Positions 26,687 to 35,459 of a stretch of DNA of 64,000 bases are shown piece after piece. The notes beneath the pieces are model-generated. The model made no database searches, had not been told where the DNA came from, and saw only the letters and a list, made by a program, of their open reading frames with translations. How positions within the stretch are numbered: position 1 is the stretch's first letter; every line of letters begins with the position of its first letter. A program made the position numbers and the translations under genes. This DNA is from CALLMM01 sp964429855 (GTDB lineage: Bacteria > Armatimonadota > Chthonomonadetes > Chthonomonadales > CAJBBX01), in NCBI GenBank assembly GCA_964429855.1, contig CAYSDM010000005.1, positions 42,013-106,012 of the forward strand, written 5' to 3'.

Positions 26687-26733
26687 ACCACCAGAGTGGT
26701 TAATAGTATACGGGAATACTTTCGTATTGTCAA
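26687..26733 (-). promoter_or_regulatory. Promoter and candidate operators of trmB-ahcY
   Basis: On the minus strand TTGACA (26733-26728), 17 bp and TATACT (26710-26705) form a near-perfect promoter. An inverted repeat AATAC-N4-GTATT (26715-26728) overlaps the spacer and touches the -35. A second, ACCAC-N4-GTGGT (26687-26700), lies just downstream in the leader. Both are well placed for repression, perhaps by the TrmB protein itself. Confidence 0.65.
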
Positions 26734-26894
26734 GCGTTTTGGTGAGATGCTACGGCTTGAGTTTGTTTTTGAGGGTAATCAGATCCGGCTGGAGGCAGGC
26801 GCGTAAAACCGGAGAGGAAAATCCGTATTAGATCACGAAAAGACCAAACTGACAGTACCTGTACAGTGCGTTTCATAATTCTTGGAGGGGTAGA

Positions 26895-27734
26895 ATGATC
26901 GTCCTGTCACACTATCAGGCAAAACCGATGCTGGAGATCCGGCACGGGCGATTGAATGCGCTATTAACCTCTCTTGACCTGGGGCTGACCCAGGCAGAAG
27001 TGAGAATCGCGCCGATCGGGGTCGTATTCCCGGATGGACAGGTGCTTCACTGGGAGAAGATTGAGGAGATATGCCGGAGCGAAAACGCCTGTTTTCTGGT
27101 GGAAGACAGCGACATCATCAAAATACAGACCTTTACAGAGGAGCTTCAGCGGTTTTACAGCCTGATGCCTACTCATCGCGCTCCTACCATGCTCCTCTCC
27201 GGCATTCCCATGCATCGAATCAAGGAAATAGACCCCTATGAGGATACGATGAGAAAATATAAGACCATCTCGCCGATCCTCGGCAGGGTGTTGGACACCT
27301 GTACGGGGCTGGGGTATACCGCCATCGCCGCCGCCAGAACAGCAGAACAGGTCGTTACAGTGGAGCTGGATCCAAATGTCCTCTGGATTGCGCGACGCAA
27401 TCCATGGTCCAGCGCTCTCTTTGATAACCCGAAGATCACGCAACTTCTCGGCGATATGAGCGAACTGATTCAACAGATGGAGAGCGAATCCTTTATGCGT
27501 ATTTTTCACGATCCTCCGGCGTTTCGAATTGCGGGAGAACTCTACTCCGGTGAGTTCTATCAGCACCTCTATCGCGTCGTGAAACCGGGTGGCAGGGTCT
27601 TCCACTACATCGGAGATCTGGACAGCACCACCGGTCGGGTGGTCGCGAAGGGCGCTGTGAAAAGGCTGCAGGAGGCGGGCTTTACAATGATTGCCCGGAA
27701 GCAGGAGGCTTTCGGGCTGGTGGCATACAAGTAG
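26895..27734 (+). CDS. SAM-dependent methyltransferase, similar to uncharacterised archaeal-type group
   Basis: 279 aa. An N-terminal beta-rich region (about 1-110) precedes a class I methyltransferase fold: motif I LDTCTGLGYTAIAA near residue 137, the acidic loop VELDPN, and the catalytic-type motif FHDPPAF near residue 200. DPPAF resembles the DPPY/NPPF motifs of enzymes that methylate amino groups of bases or proteins. The overall layout recalls a group described mainly from archaea (COG2521-like), which is recall and not a search result. GGAGGGG precedes the start. It runs tail-to-tail with the protease gene (2-bp gap). Confidence 0.7.
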   Translation: MIVLSHYQAKPMLEIRHGRLNALLTSLDLGLTQAEVRIAPIGVVFPDGQVLHWEKIEEICRSENACFLVEDSDIIKIQTFTEELQRFYSLMPTHRAPTMLLSGIPMHRIKEIDPYEDTMRKYKTISPILGRVLDTCTGLGYTAIAAARTAEQVVTVELDPNVLWIARRNPWSSALFDNPKITQLLGDMSELIQQMESESFMRIFHDPPAFRIAGELYSGEFYQHLYRVVKPGGRVFHYIGDLDSTTGRVVAKGAVKRLQEAGFTMIARKQEAFGLVAYK

Positions 27735-27736
27735 TT

Positions 27737-28534
27737 TCAGAGGTTCTGGAGCAGCATTCGCGCGCGCTGTTTCAGGGGCGAAGAGCCGGGCAGATCGAGG
27801 ATGGACTGCAGGCGCAATACGACTGTCTTTCGCTCACTTTTGCGATCCAGCCTCTGTGTCTGCTCGATGAACTCCCCGGCGCTCAAGGTGAATGGCAGAC
27901 GCCGGGCGATGGACCGGGCGCGTTCTATCTCCTGGGCGTTGAGACTGGTTCCCGTCGTGCCGGAAGACATCAGGTTCATTCGATCCTGGCGATGCGACAA
28001 CCCCAGCCCGTGTCCCAGTTCATGCGCCACGACACGTGGCAGAGGTTCGTCAATTCCCCCTGGTATTTTCACCAGTTCAGCTCCCTCCTGCACGAAAATG
28101 GCATCTTGATTCAGGTAGAGACCGTTTATGGTCATAGAGCCGATAAAATAGACATGAAACATCTTTCGTGTTCGGTTGGCAGGCTGGGGAAGCGATGTTA
28201 TTAAGTTCAGAGGGACATCGGAAACGGTTCGGGAAAAGTGGATGTGATACGGCTTCTCCTCGACCACCGATTCCAGCCAGAAGTGAATCCCTGCCTGATG
28301 CCAGATCGCATTTGACTTTCGCATGATCCGATCCATATCGTCCCGGCTCAGACTGGTATTTATGGCAGGCGCGTTCGTCGTTCGGAACAGATGTATGCGT
28401 ATTGGAATGATCTGGAAGGCGTCCGGAGACCTGTCAGGCTCATTTTTCAGAGCGTGTCGGCTCATTCGCCCCGTCAGCAGAAAGCCGGACAGTGTGACCA
28501 GCAAGATCAGCAAGATCTCCAGACTCCTTCGCAT
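27737..28534 (-). CDS. Matrixin-like zinc metalloprotease, exported
   Basis: 265 aa with an N-terminal hydrophobic signal or anchor (ILLILLVTLSGFLL). The zinc site is HELGHGLGLSH (HExxHxxGxxH) near residue 175, followed by a Met-turn in NLMSSG, both typical of the metzincin clan, closest to bacterial matrixins. A proline-poor N-terminal region of about 100 residues could be a substrate-binding or pro-region. AAGGGG precedes the ATG. It probably degrades peptides outside the cytoplasmic membrane. Confidence 0.85.
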   Translation of the reverse strand: MRRSLEILLILLVTLSGFLLTGRMSRHALKNEPDRSPDAFQIIPIRIHLFRTTNAPAINTSLSRDDMDRIMRKSNAIWHQAGIHFWLESVVEEKPYHIHFSRTVSDVPLNLITSLPQPANRTRKMFHVYFIGSMTINGLYLNQDAIFVQEGAELVKIPGGIDEPLPRVVAHELGHGLGLSHRQDRMNLMSSGTTGTSLNAQEIERARSIARRLPFTLSAGEFIEQTQRLDRKSERKTVVLRLQSILDLPGSSPLKQRARMLLQNL

Positions 28535-28711
28535 TCGCAGCCCCTTATAGAAAAACTACGCCATAGTGTACCCATATCCGGTTATTATCGCAATCTCCTC
28601 TGAAACCGATCTCCCGAATCGAACGTATTCCTCGTGATCTATCTGAAACTTACGTCAAATTGGCGTATCGCGAATCGGGTTTTCCGGTGGTTCCGGGGTG
28701 GGAGGTGAAAC

Positions 28712-28975
28712 ATGGATATTGCTGCCTGGATCGTGGTTGGGTTAATAGCCGGATTTCTGGCAAAAGCTGCAATGAAAGGCAGCGATGGCATTGCGGAAGG
28801 CTGGCTGGCGACGATGTTCCTCGGCATCTTTGGCGCGGTTGTCGGCGGATGGATATGGAATATCGTATTCCATTCGCGCGGCGCGACCGGGATCAATGCC
28901 ATCAGCATCTTTGTTGCCTTTGTCGGCTCCTGTGTGGTGATCTCGCTGATACGTCTCTTTCGAACAAGATCGTAA
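28712..28975 (+). CDS. GlsB/YeaQ/YmgE family membrane protein
   Basis: 87-aa, three-helix membrane protein formerly called transglycosylase-associated protein. Features are AAWIVVGLIAGFLAKAA, the Gly-rich MFLGIFGAVVGGWI, and a C-terminal helix ending RLFRTRS. The family is linked to general and acid stress; the molecular role is not established. GGGAGGTG lies just before the ATG. Confidence 0.88.
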   Translation: MDIAAWIVVGLIAGFLAKAAMKGSDGIAEGWLATMFLGIFGAVVGGWIWNIVFHSRGATGINAISIFVAFVGSCVVISLIRLFRTRS

Positions 28976-28996
28976 CAGCCAGCTGAACTCTCTGCG

Positions 28997-29040
28997 AAGC
29001 GTCTGAAGATAGACTCATCCATGTCTTCAGACGTTTCTAT
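28997..29040 (+). terminator. Terminator after the GlsB-type gene
   Basis: CGTCTGAAGA (29000-29009) pairs with TCTTCAGACG (29024-29033), extended by AA-G/TTT, and is followed by a TTTCTATTTG tract. Confidence 0.8.
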
Positions 29041-29113
29041 TTGTCTATTCCGCTCACTTCCGCTATACTTATCTCCAATCGCACACTTTCCTCATCTGCG
29101 ATCTAGTCCTTCT

Positions 29114-29243
29114 TCAAGGTGGAAGGTTGCATCGCATGGCTGTCATGTCGAGCGCAGCGAGACATCTTAAGATTCTTCGCTTCGCTCTGAATGACAACCG
29201 GGTTGCGCTGCGCTCAGAATGATATCCATCCAAACTACCTTGA
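29114..29243. repeat. MITE/REP-like intergenic repeat element
   Basis: About 130 bp bounded by a perfect 7-bp inverted repeat (TCAAGGT at 29114-29120, ACCTTGA at 29237-29243). Inside are three copies of a roughly 25-bp unit of the form GTCATTCTGAGCGCAGCGA: one forward (29142-29166) and two reversed (about 29170-29195 and 29202-29222). This sequence style, with GAGCGNAGCGA next to GTCAT, is known from dispersed intergenic repeats in many bacterial genomes. No transposase or RAYT gene is in the window. Confidence 0.65.
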
Positions 29244-29273
29244 CGATCTAAAAGTGTTTATCGGATCAGATAG

Positions 29274-30785
29274 ATGTCTGAAGAATCACTGCCAAAAACC
29301 GCCTCTGAGCTTTTGACTCCCCTTTCACGCATTCCGCGCTGGTTACGCGGAATCGGCTTCCTGTGCCTGCTTTTTGTTCTCTCGATCCTGGGCGCGGGAT
29401 TCACCGTGACCTATTTTGGATCGCAGACCTATCGCTGGAGAGCTTTCGAAGTGCGTCTCTCCATTCATCCTGCTCTGCGTGGTGAAACCCGTCTTGTATT
29501 TACGCCGCTCGGAGAGGTTCGCGCCTCCACACATAAGACCCCGATGGCTTTCAATATCAGTCTGCAAAATGTCTCTCTGGATGGCGTGAAAAAGCTCCTT
29601 TTGAAGCCTCCTCCGAAAGAGCAGATTGAGAATGAGTTTCGTATCGAGATGCAACAGGTTGTCGTTCGTTTCTCTATGCGCCTTATGGTAATCGGAGCGC
29701 TTGGCGGTCTGATAGCCCCTCTCTTTCTTCGGGCAAAGCGAGCGCGGTTCTGGCTTCTCGCGCCTCTGTTTGGCGGCGCGTTTGTGGTGGCAATCTTTCT
29801 GATGACGTTGAAAACATTCGATGGGCAGGCATTCAACAATCCGCGCTACACAGGTTCTCTCCAGCAGGCGGACTGGGTGATACAACTGGTTCGGGAGGCA
29901 TTCAACAAAGCCAACACGCTCTCTGACCGACTGCGTAATGTCGCCGCAGACCTCAATCGTCTCTACGGACGCATCAATACTTTTGAGCGTGTCCGTCCTG
30001 ACGAAGATGCAATACAGATTCTCCATATCTCCGACATCCATAACAACCCGGCGGCAGTAGACTTTGTGCTGGAACTGGCAGAGCGATTTCAGGTTGAAAT
30101 GGTGATTGATACGGGCGATCTGACCGATTTTGGTTCCCCTCTGGAGACAAGGTTGACCTCTGGACTGGCGCAACTGAAGGTCCCCTATGTCTTCGTAGCG
30201 GGAAATCATGATTCGCTGGCTACGGTAAAAGCTGTTCGGAACGATCTGCGCGGGACAACGCTTCAGGATCAGGTGGTGACAGTGGAGGGAGTACGTCTTC
30301 TGGGGATACCCGATCCGAGTTCCCTGCGTGACGGACCTGGTAATGTAGACTCCTCGCCGGAGAGTATTTCCGCTGCACAGACCCATTTGCAGAAGCTATT
30401 TGAACAGGCTATTCCTCAGCCGCATATTGTCTGCGTGCATAATCCGCGAATCGCAAGCGCGCTGTTTGGAAAGGCTCGATTGATTCTGTGCGGACATATG
30501 CATCGAGCATCGCTGGAGATGGAAGAAGGAACTATTCTCTGTAATGCCGGGACGACAGGGGCAGCGGGGGCGCGATACCTCGATCGTGTAGAAGGCGTGC
30601 CATTGACTGCGGCCATCCTGACCCTGTCGCGCACAACGCCGCCAAGTCTATTGACGATTGATATGGTAGAGCTGTCCGGAGACTTCAGCGAGTATACCAT
30701 CACCCGTCGCGCCTTCAACGTTCCACTGGCGCAAGATCAACCCTTGTTGAAGAATACACAACGCCAAATGTCCAATAGTCACTGA
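29274..30785 (+). CDS. Membrane-anchored calcineurin-like metallophosphoesterase
   Basis: 503 aa. Helices near residues 25-48, 135-152 and 160-180 anchor the protein; the loop between the first two (about 50-130) is extracytoplasmic. The C-terminal phosphoesterase shows the full metal set: ISDIHNN, DTGDLTDFG, VAGNHDS, VCVHNPR and CGHMHRAS. Such proteins cleave phosphoesters such as UDP-diacylglucosamine, cyclic nucleotides or lipids. No strong ribosome site precedes ATG 29274. Confidence 0.85.
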   Translation: MSEESLPKTASELLTPLSRIPRWLRGIGFLCLLFVLSILGAGFTVTYFGSQTYRWRAFEVRLSIHPALRGETRLVFTPLGEVRASTHKTPMAFNISLQNVSLDGVKKLLLKPPPKEQIENEFRIEMQQVVVRFSMRLMVIGALGGLIAPLFLRAKRARFWLLAPLFGGAFVVAIFLMTLKTFDGQAFNNPRYTGSLQQADWVIQLVREAFNKANTLSDRLRNVAADLNRLYGRINTFERVRPDEDAIQILHISDIHNNPAAVDFVLELAERFQVEMVIDTGDLTDFGSPLETRLTSGLAQLKVPYVFVAGNHDSLATVKAVRNDLRGTTLQDQVVTVEGVRLLGIPDPSSLRDGPGNVDSSPESISAAQTHLQKLFEQAIPQPHIVCVHNPRIASALFGKARLILCGHMHRASLEMEEGTILCNAGTTGAAGARYLDRVEGVPLTAAILTLSRTTPPSLLTIDMVELSGDFSEYTITRRAFNVPLAQDQPLLKNTQRQMSNSH

Positions 30786-30914
30786 ACGGCTAAGGCTCTG
30801 GCTTCGGAATCCGTCAATGAATCCTTCCGGATTACATATCCGGTAGACATACCGGAAGGAATCTCGCTGCTTTCTGCTTAAAAAAAGTGTTGATCCTTCG
30901 ATGAAAGCATTCTC

Positions 30915-32027
30915 ATGAGCCAGGGTATCTTCTTCTATACAGACGAATTCCAGCATTATGATATGGGTCCGCAGCATCCCCTCAAGCCAATTCGCCTTAA
31001 ACGCGCTTATGATCTTCTGGCTAGTTACGGCGCGCTGGAAGGAGTAGAGGTCAAAGAGCCTGCATTCTGTACGGCGGAGGATATCCTGACCACGCACACG
31101 CGGGAGTTTATGGATGCCGTCTCCCATCTCAGCTGCGGCGATCCGGTTCCGTATGCGTTGCGTTATGGGTTCGGCACGGGAGATAATCCGGTTTTTCCCG
31201 GCATGTGGGAGGCATCTCTGCTCTATACCGGCGCGTCTGTGGATGCAGCCAGGGCGATCAATTCAGGGCAATATCAGGTCGCCATGAATATCTCTGGCGG
31301 TCTGCATCATGCCCATCGCGCGCGCGCGGCCGGTTTTTGCGTTTTCAACGATTGCGCTATTGCGATTCATCGCCTGCGAGAACATTTCGAAAAGGTCGCC
31401 TATGTGGATATTGATGTCCATCACGGAGACGGGGTACAGGAAGCGTTCTATGATGAATCCTCCGTGTTGACCGTCTCCATCCATGAGACCGGGAGAACGC
31501 TCTTTCCTGGAACCGGATTTGTGCAGGAGATCGGCGAGGGTCTCGGAACGGGCTATAGCCTCAATATTCCGCTCTGGCCCCATACCGACGATGAGATATG
31601 GCTCTGGGCATGGCGCAAAACCGCAATTCCGATCCTTAAGGCTTTCAATCCTGACGCGATACTCCTTCAGCTTGGAACGGACGCCCACTATCTTGATCCG
31701 CTGGCGCGAATCTGTATGACAGCCCAAGGGTGGCTGGAGGCGGTCAAAGATATACATTCGCTGGGCAAGCCCATCGTTGCCGTTGGCGGCGGAGGATATA
31801 ACCCGACGACGGTTCCGCGCATGTGGGCGTTGGCGTTCGGGGAGCTTTTTGGCATACAACTGCCGGATGAGACGCCGGAGAGTTTCTCCTTCCGACACCG
31901 AATCCCGACCCTGACCGATCATGAGATCCCGCAGATAGATCGGCACGACCGGGAGGTAGCGCAAGCTTACGCCAGCCAGACGGTCGGGGAGGTTCAACGC
32001 CTCCTGTTCCATCACTTTGGTCTTTAA
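30915..32027 (+). CDS. acuC: Histone deacetylase family protein (AcuC-like)
   Basis: 370 aa, zinc-dependent deacetylase fold. Visible: GGLHHAHRARAAGFCVFND with the His pair, VDIDVHHGDGVQEAFY with zinc Asp and His, HETGRTLFPGTG, LGTDAHYLDPLA and the Tyr of VGGGGYNPTTV. AcuC in Bacillus deacetylates and activates acetyl-CoA synthetase; no acs or acuA gene lies beside it here, so another acetylated protein or small molecule is possible. The ATG at 30915 is followed by the conserved N-terminus (FYTDEFQHYDMGPQHPLKP). Confidence 0.9.
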   Translation: MSQGIFFYTDEFQHYDMGPQHPLKPIRLKRAYDLLASYGALEGVEVKEPAFCTAEDILTTHTREFMDAVSHLSCGDPVPYALRYGFGTGDNPVFPGMWEASLLYTGASVDAARAINSGQYQVAMNISGGLHHAHRARAAGFCVFNDCAIAIHRLREHFEKVAYVDIDVHHGDGVQEAFYDESSVLTVSIHETGRTLFPGTGFVQEIGEGLGTGYSLNIPLWPHTDDEIWLWAWRKTAIPILKAFNPDAILLQLGTDAHYLDPLARICMTAQGWLEAVKDIHSLGKPIVAVGGGGYNPTTVPRMWALAFGELFGIQLPDETPESFSFRHRIPTLTDHEIPQIDRHDREVAQAYASQTVGEVQRLLFHHFGL

Positions 32028-32124
32028 GCGCAACACTCATCTCTACCGTGTGGTTTTCAGCATTCATTCATGCCTCTAACCCTACAGCTTGTCTTGATTC
32101 TCAATGCAGAAGGAGAACTCTGAC

Positions 32125-34026
32125 TTGTCCTTCTCTTTTCGTAAACTGATCTTCGGATCTCCACTCCGATCTGAGCGCGCAATTCACGAAAAACTACCCA
32201 TCATTCTGGCGCTGCCTATCTTCGCTTCGGATGCGCTCTCCTCCGTCGCTTATGCAACGGAGACCATCCTGAAGCAGTTTCAGAAGCTGCATGTCCGTCA
32301 GGATCAGTTCGGGATTGCAATCGGAATCAGTATGGCGATCGTAACGCTCATCCTGATGGTGGTGATCTCCTATAAACAGGTCATTTACTCCTACCCTCGC
32401 GGGGGTGGCTCCTACATCGTGGCGCGGGAAAACCTGGGGGTCTTTATCGGGCTGGTGGCCGCCTCTGCGCTCCTGGTGGACTATATCCTGACAGTTTCGG
32501 TGAGTATTGCTGACTGCGTGGCGCAGTCGAACTCCGCTTTGATCCAGATCAACTCCGCGTTCAGGGAACTTGAGCACCATAAGGCTCTCCTGAGCGTGAT
32601 GCTGGTTCTGCTCATCACCTATGTGAATCTGCGGGGAGTGCGCGAATCGGGGGCAACCTTTGCAGGTCCCTCCTACGGCTTTATTATTTTAGTCATTCTT
32701 TTGATCGGCGCGGGCTGTTATCGGCTCTGGTTTGGCGGGGGAGCGCTGGAGTCGGTGGCGGCAGAGACCGACCCGAAAGCGGTTACGGGGGTGGACTGGC
32801 TGATTATCGTGCGAGGTTTTGCGTCCGGGTGCGCCGCCTTAACCGGAATAGAGGCGATCTCAAACGGAGTTCCGACCTTTAAACATCCCGAATCTCGAAA
32901 CGCCGTCCTTACGCTGGGAATTCTGGGCGGCTTCCTGGCGTTTATGTTTACCGGGATCACCTACCTCGCGGTTCAGTTCAAGATCGGACCGAGTGAGACG
33001 GAGACGGTTATCTCACAGATTGCCCGCGCCTCCTTCGGAACCTCGATGCCCGGCGGCATTCTGTACTATGGCGTTCTCATCTTCACCTCCGCCATTCTGT
33101 TTCTGGCGGCGAACACTGCCTACTCCAGCTATCCCCGACTCTGTTCCCTGCTGGCGGAAGACGGCTATCTGCCTCGACAGCTTACCTCCATCGGCGACCG
33201 GCTCTCCTATAATAACGGGATTCTGGTGCTGGCATTCTGCTCCATTCTGTTCCTTTTGGTGTTTCAGGGAGAGGCGCACGCCCTGATCCCGCTCTATACA
33301 ATCGGCGTGTTTATTGCGTTTACCACCGCTCAGTTGGGCATGGTTAAACGCTCCTGGCACATGACGCCCCGTCCCTGGATCGGACTGATTATCAATCTGA
33401 TCGGCGGATTGATAACATTGGCAGTTCTCTTTGTGGTCGGTTCCAGCAAGTTCATCGCCTTCGAACAGCCTCCCCTATTCGGGACAACATGGTTCTATGA
33501 AGGCGCGTGGATGGCGATAACGCTGATGGCGATCATCGTCTGGGTTTTCTACGCGATTCACAGACACTATCAGAATGTGGATCGGCAGCTTGCCGTCATT
33601 CCGCCGGATGCCATGAAGCCGTTTCGTCACACCGTTGTGGTGCTTGTGCCCTCGCGCATTCATCGCGGGATCCTCATGGCGCTCAACTATGCCCGCTCCA
33701 TCTCCCCGGATGCGGTGGCGGTACATATCGCCTTTGATCGTTCACGCGAACAGAACCTTCGCGATCAGTGGGAGGCGCATGGCGGCGATACGCCGCTGAT
33801 TATTCTCGATTCTCCCTATCGGACTCTGGTCGGTCCGCTGATGCAGTATCTGGATGCAGCGGAGAAGGTGCGTTCGGATGACATTATCACGGTTGTTTTG
33901 CCGGAGTTCGTGCCTGCGCGCTGGTGGCATACTCTGCTGCATAACGCCTCCGGCTGGCTGCTGCGCATTCGACTGCACTATCGGAAGGATATCGTCGTTG
34001 TGAGTGTTCGCTACTATCTGGACTGA
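32125..34026 (+). CDS. kimA: KimA-type (YdaO) high-affinity potassium transporter, APC family
   Basis: 633 aa, about 12 membrane helices and a C-terminal cytoplasmic domain, matching Bacillus KimA along its length: SSVAYATETIL, SYPRGGGSYIVARENLG, ALTGIEAISN, AANTAYSSYPRL, and the tail ARWWHTLLHNASGWLLRIRL. KimA brings in K+ with protons and is inhibited by c-di-AMP through its C-terminal domain. The frame starts with ATG 32104, but AAGGAG lies inside those codons, nine bases before an in-frame TTG at 32125, which gives the N-terminus expected from KimA. No ydaO riboswitch was found in the 76-bp gap upstream. Confidence 0.88.
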   Translation: MSFSFRKLIFGSPLRSERAIHEKLPIILALPIFASDALSSVAYATETILKQFQKLHVRQDQFGIAIGISMAIVTLILMVVISYKQVIYSYPRGGGSYIVARENLGVFIGLVAASALLVDYILTVSVSIADCVAQSNSALIQINSAFRELEHHKALLSVMLVLLITYVNLRGVRESGATFAGPSYGFIILVILLIGAGCYRLWFGGGALESVAAETDPKAVTGVDWLIIVRGFASGCAALTGIEAISNGVPTFKHPESRNAVLTLGILGGFLAFMFTGITYLAVQFKIGPSETETVISQIARASFGTSMPGGILYYGVLIFTSAILFLAANTAYSSYPRLCSLLAEDGYLPRQLTSIGDRLSYNNGILVLAFCSILFLLVFQGEAHALIPLYTIGVFIAFTTAQLGMVKRSWHMTPRPWIGLIINLIGGLITLAVLFVVGSSKFIAFEQPPLFGTTWFYEGAWMAITLMAIIVWVFYAIHRHYQNVDRQLAVIPPDAMKPFRHTVVVLVPSRIHRGILMALNYARSISPDAVAVHIAFDRSREQNLRDQWEAHGGDTPLIILDSPYRTLVGPLMQYLDAAEKVRSDDIITVVLPEFVPARWWHTLLHNASGWLLRIRLHYRKDIVVVSVRYYLD

Positions 34027-34046
34027 TTCCTGAGCGAAATGAACAG

Positions 34047-34081
34047 AAAAATCGGTGTCTGCCGGAAGGACACCGATTTTT
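34047..34081. terminator. Bidirectional terminator between kimA and nadA
   Basis: A 13-bp perfect stem (AAAAATCGGTGTC/GACACCGATTTTT, 34047-34059 with 34069-34081) lies between two convergent genes and has a T-run on each strand. Confidence 0.92.
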
Positions 34082-34105
34082 CATGTCTGGTTTAACCCTG
34101 ACGGA

Positions 34106-35197
34106 CTATCGGATAGAGAGCATCCGCTCTAACGATAACCTGGCCCACTCTCGAATGTCAGGCTTCACCTTGATCTGATTGACCACCTTGCCCTGAACCA
34201 GATTCTCCAGTACCCAGAGCAGGTAGTGGGGATGAATTCGATACATGGTGGAGCAGGGGCAGATAACCGGATCCAGACAGAAGATCAGTTTATCGGGATG
34301 CTCCTGCTGAAGCCGGTTAACCAGGTTGATCTCCGTGCCTACCGCCCACTGAGAGCCAGATTCCGACTGCTCGATGGTCTTGATAATATACTCGGTGGAG
34401 CCGTTATAATCAGCGGCGCGAACCACTGCGAGCGTGCACTCAGGGTGTACTATAACGCGAATTCCGGGGTGTTCGAGGCGCGCTTTGTCAATCTGCTCTA
34501 CCGTGAACCTGCCATGAACGGAGCAGTGTCCCTTCCACAGAATAAACTTTGAGGCAGCCAGCTTATCCGTCGTGACGCCGCCATGACGCTCATGCGGATC
34601 CCACAGCGCCATTTCCGTATCGGGATCGAATCCCATGCCAACCGCCGTATTGCGCCCGAGATGCTGATCGGGAAAGAACAACACCCTCTCGCCACGCGAT
34701 AACGCCCACTCCAGTACTTTTCGCGCATTTGAGGAGGTGCAGCAGGAGCCGCCATGCCTGCCGACAAACGCCTTCAAATTGGCGGCGGAGTTTACGTATG
34801 TGATCGGGATGAGCGAACTCTCATCAAGGGTCTGCGTGATCTCGCACCATGCGGTCTCCACCTGACGAATATTTGCCATATCCGCCATGGAGCAGCCGGC
34901 AGAGAGGTTCGGGAGGATTACAAGCTGCTCGTCTCCGGTCAGAACGTCCGCCGACTCCGCCATAAAGTGGACACCGCAGAACACGATATAGGGTCTGTCC
35001 GGGTGACTCGCCGCAAGCTGTGAGAGCTTAAAAGAGTCGCCGCGATAGTCTGCCCAGCGGATGATCTCATCGCGTTGATAGTGATGACCGAGGATTAAGA
35101 CCCGGTTTCCAAGCGCCTGTTTCGCCAGCGCGATACGGTTGGCGGTCTGCTCCGGATTGAGACGGGTGTACTCGACCGGCAGCGGTAGCTGAAACAT
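34106..35197 (-). CDS. nadA: Quinolinate synthase
   Basis: Iron-sulfur enzyme condensing iminoaspartate with dihydroxyacetone phosphate to quinolinate for NAD synthesis. 363 aa, the longer bacterial type. Visible: LGHHYQRDEI, the cluster Cys in SAGCSMADM, ITYVNSAANLKAF, GGSCCTSSNA, PDQHLGRN, Cys in VHPECTLAV and Cys in CPCSTMYRI. AAGGAG is nine bases before the ATG. nadB and nadC are not in the window. Confidence 0.95.
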   Translation of the reverse strand: MFQLPLPVEYTRLNPEQTANRIALAKQALGNRVLILGHHYQRDEIIRWADYRGDSFKLSQLAASHPDRPYIVFCGVHFMAESADVLTGDEQLVILPNLSAGCSMADMANIRQVETAWCEITQTLDESSLIPITYVNSAANLKAFVGRHGGSCCTSSNARKVLEWALSRGERVLFFPDQHLGRNTAVGMGFDPDTEMALWDPHERHGGVTTDKLAASKFILWKGHCSVHGRFTVEQIDKARLEHPGIRVIVHPECTLAVVRAADYNGSTEYIIKTIEQSESGSQWAVGTEINLVNRLQQEHPDKLIFCLDPVICPCSTMYRIHPHYLLWVLENLVQGKVVNQIKVKPDIREWARLSLERMLSIR

Positions 35198-35358
35198 GAA
35201 AAAGACTCCTTATTGGGTCGGGTCAGTCCGGTAGATCGCAAAGAGACATGCGTCTGCTGTGAGACCCCGAACGGGGATGTTGACCTGCCCTGATTGTGGG
35301 TTGCGGGGATGGCTGTCCCTTATTTTTTGTCAAGTTTTACACGAATCTCACTTGCGCC

Positions 35359-35388
35359 GACAGGCTCGATTTCTACATCGAGCCTGTC
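35359..35388. other. Perfect 12-bp hairpin between folB and nadA
   Basis: GACAGGCTCGAT and ATCGAGCCTGTC are separated by TTCTAC. It has no T-run on the minus strand. It may lie in the nadA leader or be a transcript-processing or attenuation element. On the minus strand TTGACA follows closely (about 35334-35329) but without a clear -10. Confidence 0.4.
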
Positions 35389-35414
35389 TCTCTATCTATA
35401 CATACGTGTCCGCA

Positions 35415-35436
35415 ATGATTTTGACTTCAAAATCAT
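35415..35436 (-). terminator. Hairpin after folB
   Basis: ATGATTTTGA and TCAAAATCAT form a 10-bp stem with a 2-base gap (a 4-base loop in practice), about 25 bp after the folB stop. No T-run follows, so it is a weak terminator or a stability hairpin. Confidence 0.4.
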
Positions 35437-35459
35437 CGTACCAGAGTTACTGCCTCCGA

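Noticed and set aside
30815..30875. Terminator between the phosphoesterase gene and acuC
   Set aside because: CCTTCCGG repeats can pair over 8 bp, but with mismatches and no T-run; too weak to list.
32028..32103. c-di-AMP (ydaO) riboswitch before kimA
   Set aside because: Only 76 bp, with none of the expected conserved segments.
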